From an uncultured Porphyromonadaceae bacterium (GTDB taxonomy: Bacteria; Bacteroidota; Bacteroidia; Bacteroidales; Muribaculaceae), in contig UREH01000097.1 in NCBI GenBank assembly GCA_900546835.1, positions 1-8,903 on the forward strand: 8,903 nucleotides of DNA, in the 5' to 3' direction. A model generated the notes under the pieces. It searched no databases and was not told the origin of the DNA. It saw only the letters and a list, made by a program, of their open reading frames with translations. The position numbers were made by a program, and so were the translations under genes. Of this stretch, positions 1 through 6,670 are shown piece after piece; positions within the stretch are counted from its first letter, which is position 1; every line of letters starts with the position of its first letter.

Positions 1-19
1 AGATGTGTATAAGAGACAG
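1..19. other. Nextera/Tn5 mosaic-end adapter remnant (artefact)
   Basis: The first 19 bases, AGATGTGTATAAGAGACAG, are identical to the Tn5 mosaic end used in Nextera libraries. They lie exactly at the contig edge and interrupt mreC, so they are an untrimmed sequencing adapter and not a native transposon end. There is no transposase or second mosaic end in the window. Read on the plus strand the adapter gives the peptide start MCIRDR, which makes a spurious open frame from position 3 to 485 antisense to mreC. Confidence 0.97.
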
Positions 20-521
20 GAAGAGAAATTACGCGGGCGTGATGCCGGGAGGTGACATTTACCACACCAACCACGCCGTTCTGGTCCATCACTCCCATTT
101 CCGGACCGATTCCGTCGGCCTCACCCTTGTCGATCGTAATGTAATTGTAGGGATTGCGGACACTATTGTTCACAACCGATGCAATCACAAAACCGAAGCG
201 CCCGAGCGAATCGAGCGAGCGGAGCGAATCCTGCAACAGTTGCTGGTGCAGCAGCTTGTTCTGATGCCGGAGGTCGAGTACCTCCTGTTCGAGAGTAGCG
301 GTGCGACGCTGCAGATCTTCGTTGATCGAGCGAAGATTGATATATCCCGTCACGCTGTTGGTGGCGTCGTACACGCCCGACACTACGGCATTGGCCGACG
401 TCAGGTATACATGATGCTGATAGGGATTACCCTGAAACAGCAACACACAACTGATTACTACATAGAACGTGAATACGAACCATGAAGTGTAGCGTATCAG
501 GAAATTCAGAAGATTTCTCAC
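20..521 (-). CDS. mreC: Rod shape-determining protein MreC (3' end truncated by contig edge)
   Basis: MreC is the inner-membrane, periplasm-facing partner of MreB that links the cytoskeleton to lateral wall synthesis (elongasome). I read 167 codons on the minus strand starting from GTG at 521-519. Visible parts are a short cytoplasmic N-terminus (RNLLNFLIRYTSW), one membrane helix at about residues 14-30, a coiled coil at about 65-105 (SINEDLQRRTATLEQEV) and the start of the C-terminal beta domain from about 110, with NYITIDKGEADGIGPEMGV and GVVGVV. The last codon (Leu167) is followed by one base and then the adapter. Family members are usually near 280 residues, so roughly the last 40% is missing. 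The gene begins 15 nt after the mreB stop, with a GGAG sequence 9 nt before the GTG, one of the few Shine-Dalgarno-like sites here. The GTG start is the first possible start after the mreB stop and fits the family N-terminus. Confidence 0.93.
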
Positions 522-536
522 CTGTGGCGACTCCGG

Positions 537-1553
537 TTAACGGATAAGGAAAGAGAAATTCTCGATATTCTTCAGAGCGACGCCGGTACCCTTGGCAACG
601 CAGAGCAGCGGGTCCTCGGCTACGTGGAACTGGATGCCGATTTTATCGGTGAGACGTTTGTCGAGACCGCGAAGAAGCGCTCCGCCGCCGGCAAGCCATA
701 TACCGTTACGGACGATGTCGGCATACAATTCGGGAGGCGTCTGCTCAAGAGCGCTCAGGATAGCCGTCTCAATCTTTGTAACCGACTTCTCGATACAATG
801 CGAAATCTCCTGATATGAGACGGGAATCTCCATTGGGAGCGCCGTCATATGGTTCGGGCCGTGAACCACATAATCCTCCGGCGGATTCTCGAGTTCGGTC
901 AGCGCCGAGCCGACATTCATCTTGATAAGTTCGGCGGTACGCTCGCCGACCTTCACATTGTGGGCACGCTTCATATGTCCCTGGATATCCTCCGTAAGGT
1001 CGTCGCCTGCAATCTGAATCGAACGGTTGCTTACGATACCTCCAAGCGAAATCACGGCGATTTCTGTGGTACCGCCGCCTATGTCGACAATCATGTTGCC
1101 CTCGGGCGCCTCAACGTCGAGACCGATACCGAGAGCTGCTGCCATCGGTTCGAAAAGCATGTAGACATCGCGGCCGCCGGCGTGTTCGCTCGAGTCGCGC
1201 ACCGCACGGATTTCAACCTCGGTGGAACCGGAAGGGATGCCGACCACCATGCGGAGCGAGGGAGAAAACCAGTTGCTCTTCGAACTTGCCTTCTTTATCA
1301 GACCGCGGATCATCAGTTCGGCGGCATTGAAGTCGGCGATCACACCCTGACGGAGCGGACGAACCGTGCGGATACCCTCCGGTTCGCGCCCACGCATCAG
1401 CTGGGCTTCCTTGCCCACGGCGATAACGCGGTCGTTGCGGTCGAGCGCCACGATGGAAGGCTCGTCGATCACAATTTTATCATTGTGTACTATAATGGTA
1501 TTGGCAGTGCCAAGATCGATGGCAATTTCTTTTGTGAGAGAAAACAATCTCAT
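537..1553 (-). CDS. mreB: Rod shape-determining protein MreB (actin-like ATPase)
   Basis: MreB is the bacterial actin homologue. It forms ATP-dependent membrane-bound filaments that direct the Rod complex during elongation. The protein is complete at 338 residues, normal for the family. Actin-fold nucleotide motifs are intact: phosphate 1 DLGTANT (13-19), the FEPMAAALG helix containing the catalytic Glu136, phosphate 2 DIGGGTTEIAVI (157-168), and the adenosine motif LAGGGALLRG (287-296). The N-terminal MRLFSLTKEIAID is the usual start and could include a short membrane-binding segment. No Shine-Dalgarno site precedes the ATG; the upstream stretch is A-rich on the coding strand, as is common in Bacteroidota. 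It lies 70 nt downstream of purH and 15 nt upstream of mreC on the same strand. I see no Bacteroidota promoter in the 70 nt, so it is probably co-transcribed with purH. The mreC-mreD-mrdA-mrdB genes that usually follow lie beyond the contig edge. Confidence 0.98.
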   Translation of the reverse strand: MRLFSLTKEIAIDLGTANTIIVHNDKIVIDEPSIVALDRNDRVIAVGKEAQLMRGREPEGIRTVRPLRQGVIADFNAAELMIRGLIKKASSKSNWFSPSLRMVVGIPSGSTEVEIRAVRDSSEHAGGRDVYMLFEPMAAALGIGLDVEAPEGNMIVDIGGGTTEIAVISLGGIVSNRSIQIAGDDLTEDIQGHMKRAHNVKVGERTAELIKMNVGSALTELENPPEDYVVHGPNHMTALPMEIPVSYQEISHCIEKSVTKIETAILSALEQTPPELYADIVRNGIWLAGGGALLRGLDKRLTDKIGIQFHVAEDPLLCVAKGTGVALKNIENFSFLIR

Positions 1554-1586
1554 TTTTTTCGAGAATAGATAAGAGGTATGAGGTGT

Positions 1587-1618
1587 GGCGGCAATGACAC
1601 CGGAGCGCCCCGGCCGCC
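1587..1618 (-). other. GC-rich hairpin between purH and mreB
   Basis: In the 70-nt gap, GGCGGC at 1587-1592 can pair with GCCGCC at 1613-1618. As an alternative or addition, CCGG at 1600-1603 can pair with CCGG at 1610-1613. It lies within about 6 nt of the purH stop, on the mreB side. There is no T tract on its downstream (mreB) side, so it is not a standard intrinsic terminator. It may be an RNA-processing or stability element that lets purH and mreB be expressed at different levels. The pairing is seen by eye only; no folding energy was calculated. Confidence 0.3.
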
Positions 1619-1623
1619 GAAAA

Positions 1624-3153
1624 TTAATGCTTGAAATGGCGGAAACCGGTCATGACCATCGCCACGCCGTTTTCATCGCAATACTTGATTGACTCGTTGT
1701 CGCGAATCGAGCCACCGGGCTGGATTACGGCATCGACACCCGCATTGTGGGCAATCTCCACGCAATCCGCGAAGGGGAAGAATGCATCCGAGGCCATAAC
1801 CGCCCCCTTCAGATCAAATCCGAACGTATGAGCCTTGTCGATGGCCTGACGCAGAGCGTCGACACGCGACGTCTGGCCTACACCGGCCGCACAGAGCTGC
1901 TTGTTTTTAGCAAGCACGATGGCATTGCTCTTGCAATGCTTCACAAGCTTGTTGGCGAACAGCAGGTCGTCGACCAGCGAAGCGTCGACGGGTTTGACCG
2001 TGACGGTGCGCAGATCGTCGGGCGACTCGACCTTGAGGTCGCGTTCCTGCACCAGGGCGCCGTTGAGCACCGAGCGGAACTGACGCGTGGTGGAGAGTTT
2101 CTCTTTCTGGCGCAGGATGATACGGTTTTTCTTCTGACAGAGGATACCCAGCGCCTCGGGTTCGTAGGCCGGCGCAATAATCACCTCGAAGAAAATCTTA
2201 TTGATTTCCTCGGCCGTAGCACCGTCGATAACGCCGTTCGTCACAAGCACGCCTCCGAATGCCGATACCGGATCGCCGGCGAGCGCGTCTTTCCACGCCT
2301 CGGCTACAGTAGGCCGGGAAGCCACACCACAGGCGTTGTTGTGCTTGAGAATGGCGAACGTCGTCTCGGAGAACTCGCCGATAAGCGATACGGCGGCGTC
2401 GATGTCCAGAAGATTGTTATATGAAATCTCCTTGCCGTGAAGCTGTTCGAAAAGATGGTCGAGACGACCGAAGAAATAGCCTTTTTGATGAGGATTCTCA
2501 CCGTAGCGCATCGTTTTTTCACCGTCGATGGCGATACGTAGCCCCGAAGGGTGCTCGCAGGTGGAATCGAAGTAGGTAAAGATGGCGCTGTCGTAGGCCG
2601 ACGAAACGCCGAAAGCCTCCTTGGCGAGAAAACGACGTTCGGCAAGCGTGGTAGCAGCCCAGTTGCGCTTCAAAGCCTCGCGAAGGTAGGCATACTGATT
2701 TTTGGAGGCCACTATGGCCACATCGTTGAAATTCTTGGCGGCAGCACGGATAAGGGAGATACCGCCTATATCTATTTTTTCAATAATATCTGCCTCCGGT
2801 GCACCCGATGCCACGGTAGCCTCAAAAGGATAAAGATCGACAATCACGAGGTCAATCGAGGGAATTTCATATTCCTTGATCTGGGCCGCGTCGCCTTCAT
2901 TGTCGCGACGGTTCAGGATACCGCCGAACACTTTGGGGTGAAGCGTCTTTACACGGCCTCCCAGAATCGAGGGATAGCCTGTAAGGTCTTCCACGGCGTC
3001 GCACTCATAGCCGAGGCTTTCGATAAACGAGCGCGTTCCGCCCGTAGAGAGGAAACGAACGCCATCGGCATTAAGAAGACGGAGGATTTCTTCAAGACCA
3101 TCTTTGTAAAAAACCGAAATCAGCGCGGTTTTTATTTTTTTCATTTCATCCAT
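1624..3153 (-). CDS. purH: Bifunctional AICAR transformylase / IMP cyclohydrolase PurH
   Basis: PurH catalyses the last two steps of de novo purine synthesis: formylation of AICAR with 10-formyl-THF to FAICAR, then ring closure to IMP. With the ATG at 3153 it has 509 residues, close to the roughly 507 usual in Bacteroidota. The N-terminal MGS-like cyclohydrolase domain (about 1-200) contains FLSTGGT (34-40) and GGRVKTLHPKVFGGIL (65-80). The C-terminal transformylase domain contains RYGENPHQKG (216-225), the catalytic KHNNACG (270-276), GQTSRVDA and SDAFFPF. The C-terminus GFRHFKH is typical. In frame, a TTG at 3186 would add 11 residues and an ATG at 3144 would remove three. I chose 3153 because MDEMKKIKTAL aligns without gaps to the start I recall for Bacteroides PurH. 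It is first in the leftward operon with mreB and mreC; this purH-mre order recurs in Bacteroidales. Confidence 0.97.
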   Translation of the reverse strand: MDEMKKIKTALISVFYKDGLEEILRLLNADGVRFLSTGGTRSFIESLGYECDAVEDLTGYPSILGGRVKTLHPKVFGGILNRRDNEGDAAQIKEYEIPSIDLVIVDLYPFEATVASGAPEADIIEKIDIGGISLIRAAAKNFNDVAIVASKNQYAYLREALKRNWAATTLAERRFLAKEAFGVSSAYDSAIFTYFDSTCEHPSGLRIAIDGEKTMRYGENPHQKGYFFGRLDHLFEQLHGKEISYNNLLDIDAAVSLIGEFSETTFAILKHNNACGVASRPTVAEAWKDALAGDPVSAFGGVLVTNGVIDGATAEEINKIFFEVIIAPAYEPEALGILCQKKNRIILRQKEKLSTTRQFRSVLNGALVQERDLKVESPDDLRTVTVKPVDASLVDDLLFANKLVKHCKSNAIVLAKNKQLCAAGVGQTSRVDALRQAIDKAHTFGFDLKGAVMASDAFFPFADCVEIAHNAGVDAVIQPGGSIRDNESIKYCDENGVAMVMTGFRHFKH

Positions 3154-3186
3154 TTCGGAAAGGGTGAAAAAATATTTATTAATCAA

Positions 3187-3255
3187 TCATTTAATTGGAA
3201 ACGTCGGAGCATCGGGATAATTCAGCGGAACCCGGAACATGTCAGGCCACGCCAC
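3187..3255 (-). other. Possible short leader ORF upstream of purH
   Basis: Downstream of the candidate purH -7 box, a GTG at 3255-3253 opens a 22-codon frame ending in TGA at 3189-3187. An AGGAA sequence precedes it by 3 nt, closer than is ideal for a Shine-Dalgarno site. The frame includes an internal ATG and the residues MFRVPLNYPDAPTFPIK. It is in the same frame as purH, separated from the annotated start by its stop codon and 11 sense codons. Its base composition is less AT-rich than its surroundings. It could be a leader peptide, a remnant of a longer N-terminus, or chance. I do not recognise the peptide. Confidence 0.15.
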
Positions 3256-3273
3256 TTTTTCCTTATCGAAGTG

Positions 3274-3281
3274 CAAATTTA
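3274..3281 (-). promoter_or_regulatory. Candidate -7 promoter element for the purH-mreBC operon
   Basis: Read on the minus strand this is TAAATTTG, a full match to the Bacteroidota sigma-ABfr -7 consensus TAnnTTTG. It lies about 120 nt upstream of the purH ATG at 3153. I do not see a TTTG -33 box at the expected 19-21 nt upstream, so the promoter is incomplete by consensus. If used, transcription would start near 3267 and give a leader of about 115 nt. Confidence 0.4.
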
Positions 3282-3504
3282 AGAATTAATTCGCGGAATA
3301 GTGTCACCGCCACGCATTAAATAAATAAATTTTTCCGAAATATTTTTCATTTAACTTTCAAGAGCATTTTTCTGAAAAGAAAGGACCGAAAAAAAGCGTC
3401 GGATAGCCGATGGAAATCTTCAGACACCGTGAACCGTCCTGGCAGCGAACCAAGCAGATATGAGAGTCGTTATTAATGTAGTTATCTTAACAAATTATAA
3501 GACT

Positions 3505-4011
3505 ATGAAAACAGGGATATTTTATGGTTCGGCTACCGGTACTACTGCACATATTGCCGAAAAAATAGGGAAACTTCTGAATGTAGACAGCGCCGACATA
3601 CACGACGTCGCCAATACCGTCCCTTCGGAAGTAGGCAAATACGATGTGCTTATAATGGGATCAAGCACGTGGGGCGACGGCGAACTCGAAGACGACTGGT
3701 ACGACTTTATTGCTGGCGTCGAGGTGCTCGACCTCAAAGGGAAGAAAGTGGCCCTCTTCGGCTGCGGCGACGAAAGCATGACCGACACCTTCTGCAACGC
3801 CGTAGGCGAACTTCACGACCGACTTGAACCTACGGGCTGCATATTTATCGCGCCTTACGACACAATCGGCTATACATTCGAGAAATCCAAAGCCAAACCC
3901 GGCGATGCTCTCGAAGCCTACGGACTGCTGCTCGACGAGGTCAACCATCCCGAACTGACCGCTCCGCGCCTGGCCGGCTGGACTACCATTGTAAGGGAAA
4001 GCGCATCCTGA
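3505..4011 (+). CDS. fldA: Flavodoxin (long-chain, FMN-binding electron carrier)
   Basis: Flavodoxin is a small soluble FMN protein that carries low-potential electrons and often replaces ferredoxin when iron is scarce. The protein has 168 residues, typical of the long-chain type. The FMN phosphate loop is GSATGTT (8-14); SSTWGDGELEDDW (53-65) is the 50s loop, with Trp56 expected to stack on the flavin; FGCGDESMTDTFCNAVGEL (85-103) is the 90s loop; the C-terminal half has the usual DEVNHPELT region. The Tyr that normally stacks on the second flavin face in the 90s loop (GDxxGY) appears to be replaced by Ser/Met. An in-frame ATG at 3460 would add 15 residues of non-family sequence, so I start at MKTGIFYGS. 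The gene is divergent from purH and stands alone: the next gene, 155 nt on, has its own promoter. No iron-responsive operator is recognisable. Confidence 0.95.
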   Translation: MKTGIFYGSATGTTAHIAEKIGKLLNVDSADIHDVANTVPSEVGKYDVLIMGSSTWGDGELEDDWYDFIAGVEVLDLKGKKVALFGCGDESMTDTFCNAVGELHDRLEPTGCIFIAPYDTIGYTFEKSKAKPGDALEAYGLLLDEVNHPELTAPRLAGWTTIVRESAS

Positions 4012-4113
4012 GGCGAACCACCGCTCGCAGGCACATTCCCGCAACAATACCCGCGTATCCGCGCCGAATCCCGGCAGAATCCATATCGAAGCCGAAAATT
4101 GCAGCAACATTTT

Positions 4114-4145
4114 TTTGCACGAGTTGTAAAGAATAGCTAACTTTG
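4114..4145 (+). promoter_or_regulatory. Bacteroidota-type promoter (-33 TTTG, -7 TAACTTTG)
   Basis: TTTG at 4114-4117 and TAACTTTG at 4138-4145 are separated by 20 nt. This matches the Bacteroidota primary sigma consensus TTTG-N19-21-TAnnTTTG at every fixed position. Transcription would start near 4150-4153, leaving a leader of only about 15 nt before the ATG at 4167. It is the best promoter in the window, and it argues against the TTG start at 4143, which lies inside the -7 box. Confidence 0.8.
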
Positions 4146-4166
4146 CATAAACTGAAAAGCCGAGAA

Positions 4167-5195
4167 ATGGATACGTTGTCAATGCATGTGGAATTTCTGC
4201 TTCGGGACCGCGACTGCGTCGTGCTCCCCGGATTTGGTGCATTCATATGCGACAACCGTCCGGCTGCTTTCGATTGCGACGGTGAGACTCTCCTCCCCCC
4301 GGGACGCCGGCTGGCATTCAATCCGCTAATCAACCGAAACGACGGACTTCTGGCCACTTCAATCGCGCGACGGGAATCGATTCCGTTTGAGGCCGCAAGC
4401 AAAAAGGTTGCCGAACGCATAGCCCATCTGCGCGGAGAATTGCAGCGTGAACAGCAGATGCAATTCGGCAGGCTCGGCCAGTTCATGCTCAACCCCGAAG
4501 GGATGACGGCTTTCGTTCCGACCGAACTCGCAGGAATCAACGGAGCCTACTTCGGACTGAAGCCAATAGAACTCAAGCCCCTGCAGGAAGCTGAAAAAAC
4601 GGCAAAAACCGAGGCGGCCACCGAGGCAAACCTGCGCGGCGACCATCGCCGGCGTTGGCGCGCGGTTCGTGCCTACGCATCGGGCATCGCCGCTGCATTG
4701 GCCGTTGCCGTCACTATCGGGATGTTCCTGCTTAATCCCGTACGGATAAGCACGCCTACCACCGAGGCTTCGCTCGCACCGGGCATTGAGCGTACCGAGC
4801 CACAAAAAGCCAAACTCGCGGCTTCTGCGCCCGTTGCAACTCCTGTGAAAACCGCTTCTGCCGGGGTTATGGAGCCCACAAAAGCTATAGAACCTGCGAA
4901 AGCCATTGAAGAGCAGCCCAAAGCGGTTGAGCCCGCTACGACAAATGTATTGCAGGAAACGAAACCCGCTTCGGCCCGCTTCAACGCCGACGACAGCTAC
5001 TGCGTGATTGTAGCCTCGTTTGCCACACGCTCGCAGGCCGAAACCTATATGGCCGAACACTCAGGCAAACAACTTGGCGTAATCGAGAAAGACAGCCGTT
5101 TCCGCGTATATGCCGCCACGGGTTCGAGCTATGAGCAGGCCAACTCCCAGAAAAAATTTATCGGCAACGCCGACGCATGGGTATGCCGCCGTTGA
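4167..5195 (+). CDS. HU-CCDC81 / SPOR-domain membrane protein
   Basis: The protein has 342 residues in three parts. Residues 1 to about 135 match the Bacteroidota HU-CCDC81 N-terminal region: HVEFLLRDRDCVVLPGFGAF, a LLPPGRRLAFNPLINRNDGLL block and an ARRE helix, then a second GRLGQFML block. This is a divergent HU/IHF-like fold. A basic stretch (HRRRWRAVRAY, about 161-171) precedes one membrane helix at about 171-190, so the HU part should be cytoplasmic and the rest periplasmic. Residues 195-270 form an Ala/Pro/Lys/Glu-rich linker with repeated KAIEPA-like units. The last 67 residues (DDSYCVIVASFATRSQAE onward) are a SPOR domain, a fold that binds denuded septal peptidoglycan. Known: SPOR proteins often localise to division sites. 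Inferred: a link between a cytoplasmic partner, possibly DNA, and the septal wall. The ATG at 4167 is chosen because it follows the promoter and starts the family N-terminus. Confidence 0.9.
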   Translation: MDTLSMHVEFLLRDRDCVVLPGFGAFICDNRPAAFDCDGETLLPPGRRLAFNPLINRNDGLLATSIARRESIPFEAASKKVAERIAHLRGELQREQQMQFGRLGQFMLNPEGMTAFVPTELAGINGAYFGLKPIELKPLQEAEKTAKTEAATEANLRGDHRRRWRAVRAYASGIAAALAVAVTIGMFLLNPVRISTPTTEASLAPGIERTEPQKAKLAASAPVATPVKTASAGVMEPTKAIEPAKAIEEQPKAVEPATTNVLQETKPASARFNADDSYCVIVASFATRSQAETYMAEHSGKQLGVIEKDSRFRVYAATGSSYEQANSQKKFIGNADAWVCRR

Positions 5196-5258
5196 GGCAG
5201 ACATTTTGCCGATGGTCGCGCATCCGGGCGGAAATTATTTCCAAATACAATCAAAAAT

Positions 5259-5792
5259 ATGGAAAACCTGCACGACCTCCTTATTAACCGGAGAAGCATA
5301 CGAAAATATACCGACGAGCCGGTCGATCCCGACCACGTTCGTCTCATTCTCGAAGCCGCACTGATGGCACCCACCTCGAAAAATGCCCGCAGCTGGCAAT
5401 TCGTGGTGGTAGAAGACAAAGACACCCTGCAGGCACTCGGTCAATGCAAACCCAGCTATGCCACGTCGATAGCCAATGCTCCGCTGGCAGTAGTAGTATG
5501 TGCCGACATGACCAAATCCGAAGCCTGGATTGAAGACGCATCGGTGGCGGCCTCGTTCATGATGCTCCAGGCTGCCGACCTCGGGCTGGGAAGCTGTTGG
5601 GTGGAAGTCCGCGACCGCTATCGCGAGGACGGCGAGCCCTCGGAGGAGTATGTTCGCTCCCTGCTCGGAATCCCCGAAGAAAACTCGGTGGTCTGCATCC
5701 TCTCCATCGGACATAAGGACGAACAGCGCCGCCCCATCGATACGGCCAAACTGCTTTGGGAGAAAGTGCACATCGACAGATGGAAGAAATAG
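5259..5792 (+). CDS. Nitroreductase-family flavoprotein
   Basis: This is a 177-residue FMN-dependent oxidoreductase of the nitroreductase fold, probably NAD(P)H-dependent and cytoplasmic. The natural substrate is not predictable; family members reduce nitroaromatics, quinones or flavins, or act in metabolite dehydrogenation. FMN-binding features are RRSIRKY (11-17), PTSKNARSWQF (38-48), the helix ASVAASFMMLQAADLGLGSCW (94-114), and GHKDE (151-155) near the C-terminus. Length and motif order suggest a small homodimeric enzyme. It starts 63 nt after the SPOR gene; a TTTG occurs at 5205-5208 but I see no good -7 box, so it may be read from the promoter at 4114. Its last 13 nt overlap the start of the DUF2520 gene, which suggests translational coupling. 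Confidence 0.93.
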   Translation: MENLHDLLINRRSIRKYTDEPVDPDHVRLILEAALMAPTSKNARSWQFVVVEDKDTLQALGQCKPSYATSIANAPLAVVVCADMTKSEAWIEDASVAASFMMLQAADLGLGSCWVEVRDRYREDGEPSEEYVRSLLGIPEENSVVCILSIGHKDEQRRPIDTAKLLWEKVHIDRWKK

Positions 5793-6670
5793 CCCGACAC
5801 GCAAACCGGCCGACAGTAGCAATAGTCGGGGCCGGGAACGTCGCAACACACCTGGCAACGGCACTTGCCAAATCAGCCGATGTGGTGCAGATTGTCAGCC
5901 GTCACGACGACACCGCCCGACAGCTGGCCGAACATATCGGGCCACGGTGCTCCCACAGCGGAAATATTGACGACCTTACGGCCGAAGCCGATTTCTATAT
6001 AATCGCGGCTCACGACGACGCGATTGCCGAAATCGCAGAATCAACGCCCGACCATCCCGGCATCTGGGCTCACACGTCCGGCAGCGTAAGCGCCGAAGTG
6101 TTCAGCGGGAAGAAAAGCCGCTTCGGAGTGTTCTATCCACTTCAGACCTTCAGTAGAGAACTGGAAGTGGATGTAAGGAAGATTCCATTTTTCATCGAAG
6201 GAAACTCGGACGAAAGCGCGCTCGCACTGCGAGCACTCGCGCTTCGCATAGCCGACAACGTAATGAACGCCGACAGCGAACGCCGGCGACTGCTGCACGT
6301 TGCGGCAGTCTTCGCCTGCAATTTCGCCAACCTGATGTGGATGGAAGCCGACACATTGCTTCGACGCGACGGCCTCGACATACGTTTCCTTATGCCACTC
6401 ATTGAAACATCCCTCAACAAGCTCCATAGGCTTCCCCCTCGCGAGGCTATGACGGGGCCGGCACGACGTGGCGACGCAGAAGTAATCCAGCGCCATGAAA
6501 CAATGCTCGGCGGACGCACCAGAGAGATTTACAGTCTGCTCTCCGACACGATACTGGAGACATACCACTCGCCTCTCGCCGCCACATCAGCCGCCGCGGC
6601 AGCACCCGTCCTGACCTCCACATCCGTCACACCCGAAACATCTGTCACATCCGAAGATAACAAACAATGA
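5780..6670 (+). CDS. Rossmann-fold DUF2520 protein (NADP-oxidoreductase-like)
   Basis: The 296-residue protein has an N-terminal Rossmann domain with the dinucleotide motif VAIVGAGNVATHL (13-25), close to F420-dependent NADP oxidoreductases and to the ProC/6-phosphogluconate dehydrogenase type. It is followed by the helical DUF2520 domain with WAHTSGS (96-102), GVFYPLQTFS (116-125), HVAAVFACNFANLM (173-186) and TGPARRGD (225-232). It is expected to bind NAD(P)(H) in the cytoplasm; the reaction and substrate are unknown to me. An in-frame TTG at 5756 would add eight residues. I chose the ATG at 5780, which overlaps the nitroreductase by 13 nt and leaves a natural lead into the Rossmann strand. 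The stop overlaps the kdsC start as ATGA. The last 30 or so residues are a low-complexity Ala/Ser/Thr/Val/Pro tail containing a tandem repeat, not part of the known domains. Confidence 0.9.
   Translation: MEEIARHANRPTVAIVGAGNVATHLATALAKSADVVQIVSRHDDTARQLAEHIGPRCSHSGNIDDLTAEADFYIIAAHDDAIAEIAESTPDHPGIWAHTSGSVSAEVFSGKKSRFGVFYPLQTFSRELEVDVRKIPFFIEGNSDESALALRALALRIADNVMNADSERRRLLHVAAVFACNFANLMWMEADTLLRRDGLDIRFLMPLIETSLNKLHRLPPREAMTGPARRGDAEVIQRHETMLGGRTREIYSLLSDTILETYHSPLAATSAAAAAPVLTSTSVTPETSVTSEDNKQ
6620..6655 (+). repeat. 18-bp tandem repeat in the DUF2520 C-terminal tail
   Basis: The units ACATCCGTCACACCCGAA (6620-6637) and ACATCTGTCACATCCGAA (6638-6655) differ at two of 18 positions. They are in frame and encode TSVTPE then TSVTSE, a Thr/Ser-rich end just before the stop codon. 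The duplication is probably recent slippage in a disordered tail. The flanking Ala-rich run (SAAAAAP) is also low in complexity. Confidence 0.85.

Larger units (their letters stand above)
3154..3504. other. AT-rich divergent intergenic region between purH and flavodoxin
   Basis: This 351-nt stretch separates two divergent genes and should hold both promoters. On the minus strand there is a good -7 box for purH at 3281-3274 and a short open frame (GTG at 3255 to TGA at 3187). On the plus strand, TAACTTTC at 3352-3359 matches seven of eight positions of the Bacteroidota -7 box TAnnTTTG and could serve the flavodoxin gene, but I see no TTTG about 20 nt upstream. The part at 3315-3400 is rich in A and T runs. 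A short stem TCGG/CCGA occurs near 3399-3410. I see no tRNA, known riboswitch or longer gene here. Confidence 0.6.

Noticed and set aside
3..485. 160-residue plus-strand open frame at the left end
   Set aside because: Its start lies in the sequencing adapter and it is antisense to mreC, whose protein has clear family motifs.
849..1568. Long plus-strand open frame of 239 residues
   Set aside because: It is antisense to mreB, has no recognisable domain, and reflects the codon bias of the opposite strand.
1747..2424. Plus-strand open frame of 225 residues
   Set aside because: It is antisense to purH with no family resemblance; the same applies to the open frame at 2551-3282.
3460..3504. Upstream ATG that would lengthen flavodoxin by 15 residues
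   Set aside because: Flavodoxins begin with the first beta strand (KTGIFYGS) and the extra residues do not match the family.
4110..4117. Run of seven T after the flavodoxin gene as an intrinsic terminator
   Set aside because: No convincing stem precedes it, and it carries the TTTG -33 box of the next gene's promoter.
3661..4540. Minus-strand open frames opposite flavodoxin and the SPOR gene (3661-4242, 3983-4540)
   Set aside because: They cross the well-supported promoter and two real genes on the other strand, and their residues are Arg/Ser-rich shadow-like sequence.
4875..4935. KAIEPA-like repeat in the SPOR protein as a mobile or CRISPR-like repeat
   Set aside because: It is a degenerate protein-level repeat in a linker, with no conserved DNA unit or spacer pattern.
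5756..5779. TTG start for the DUF2520 protein
   Set aside because: It lies deeper in the nitroreductase gene and adds residues that do not match the domain; the ATG at 5780 is sufficient.
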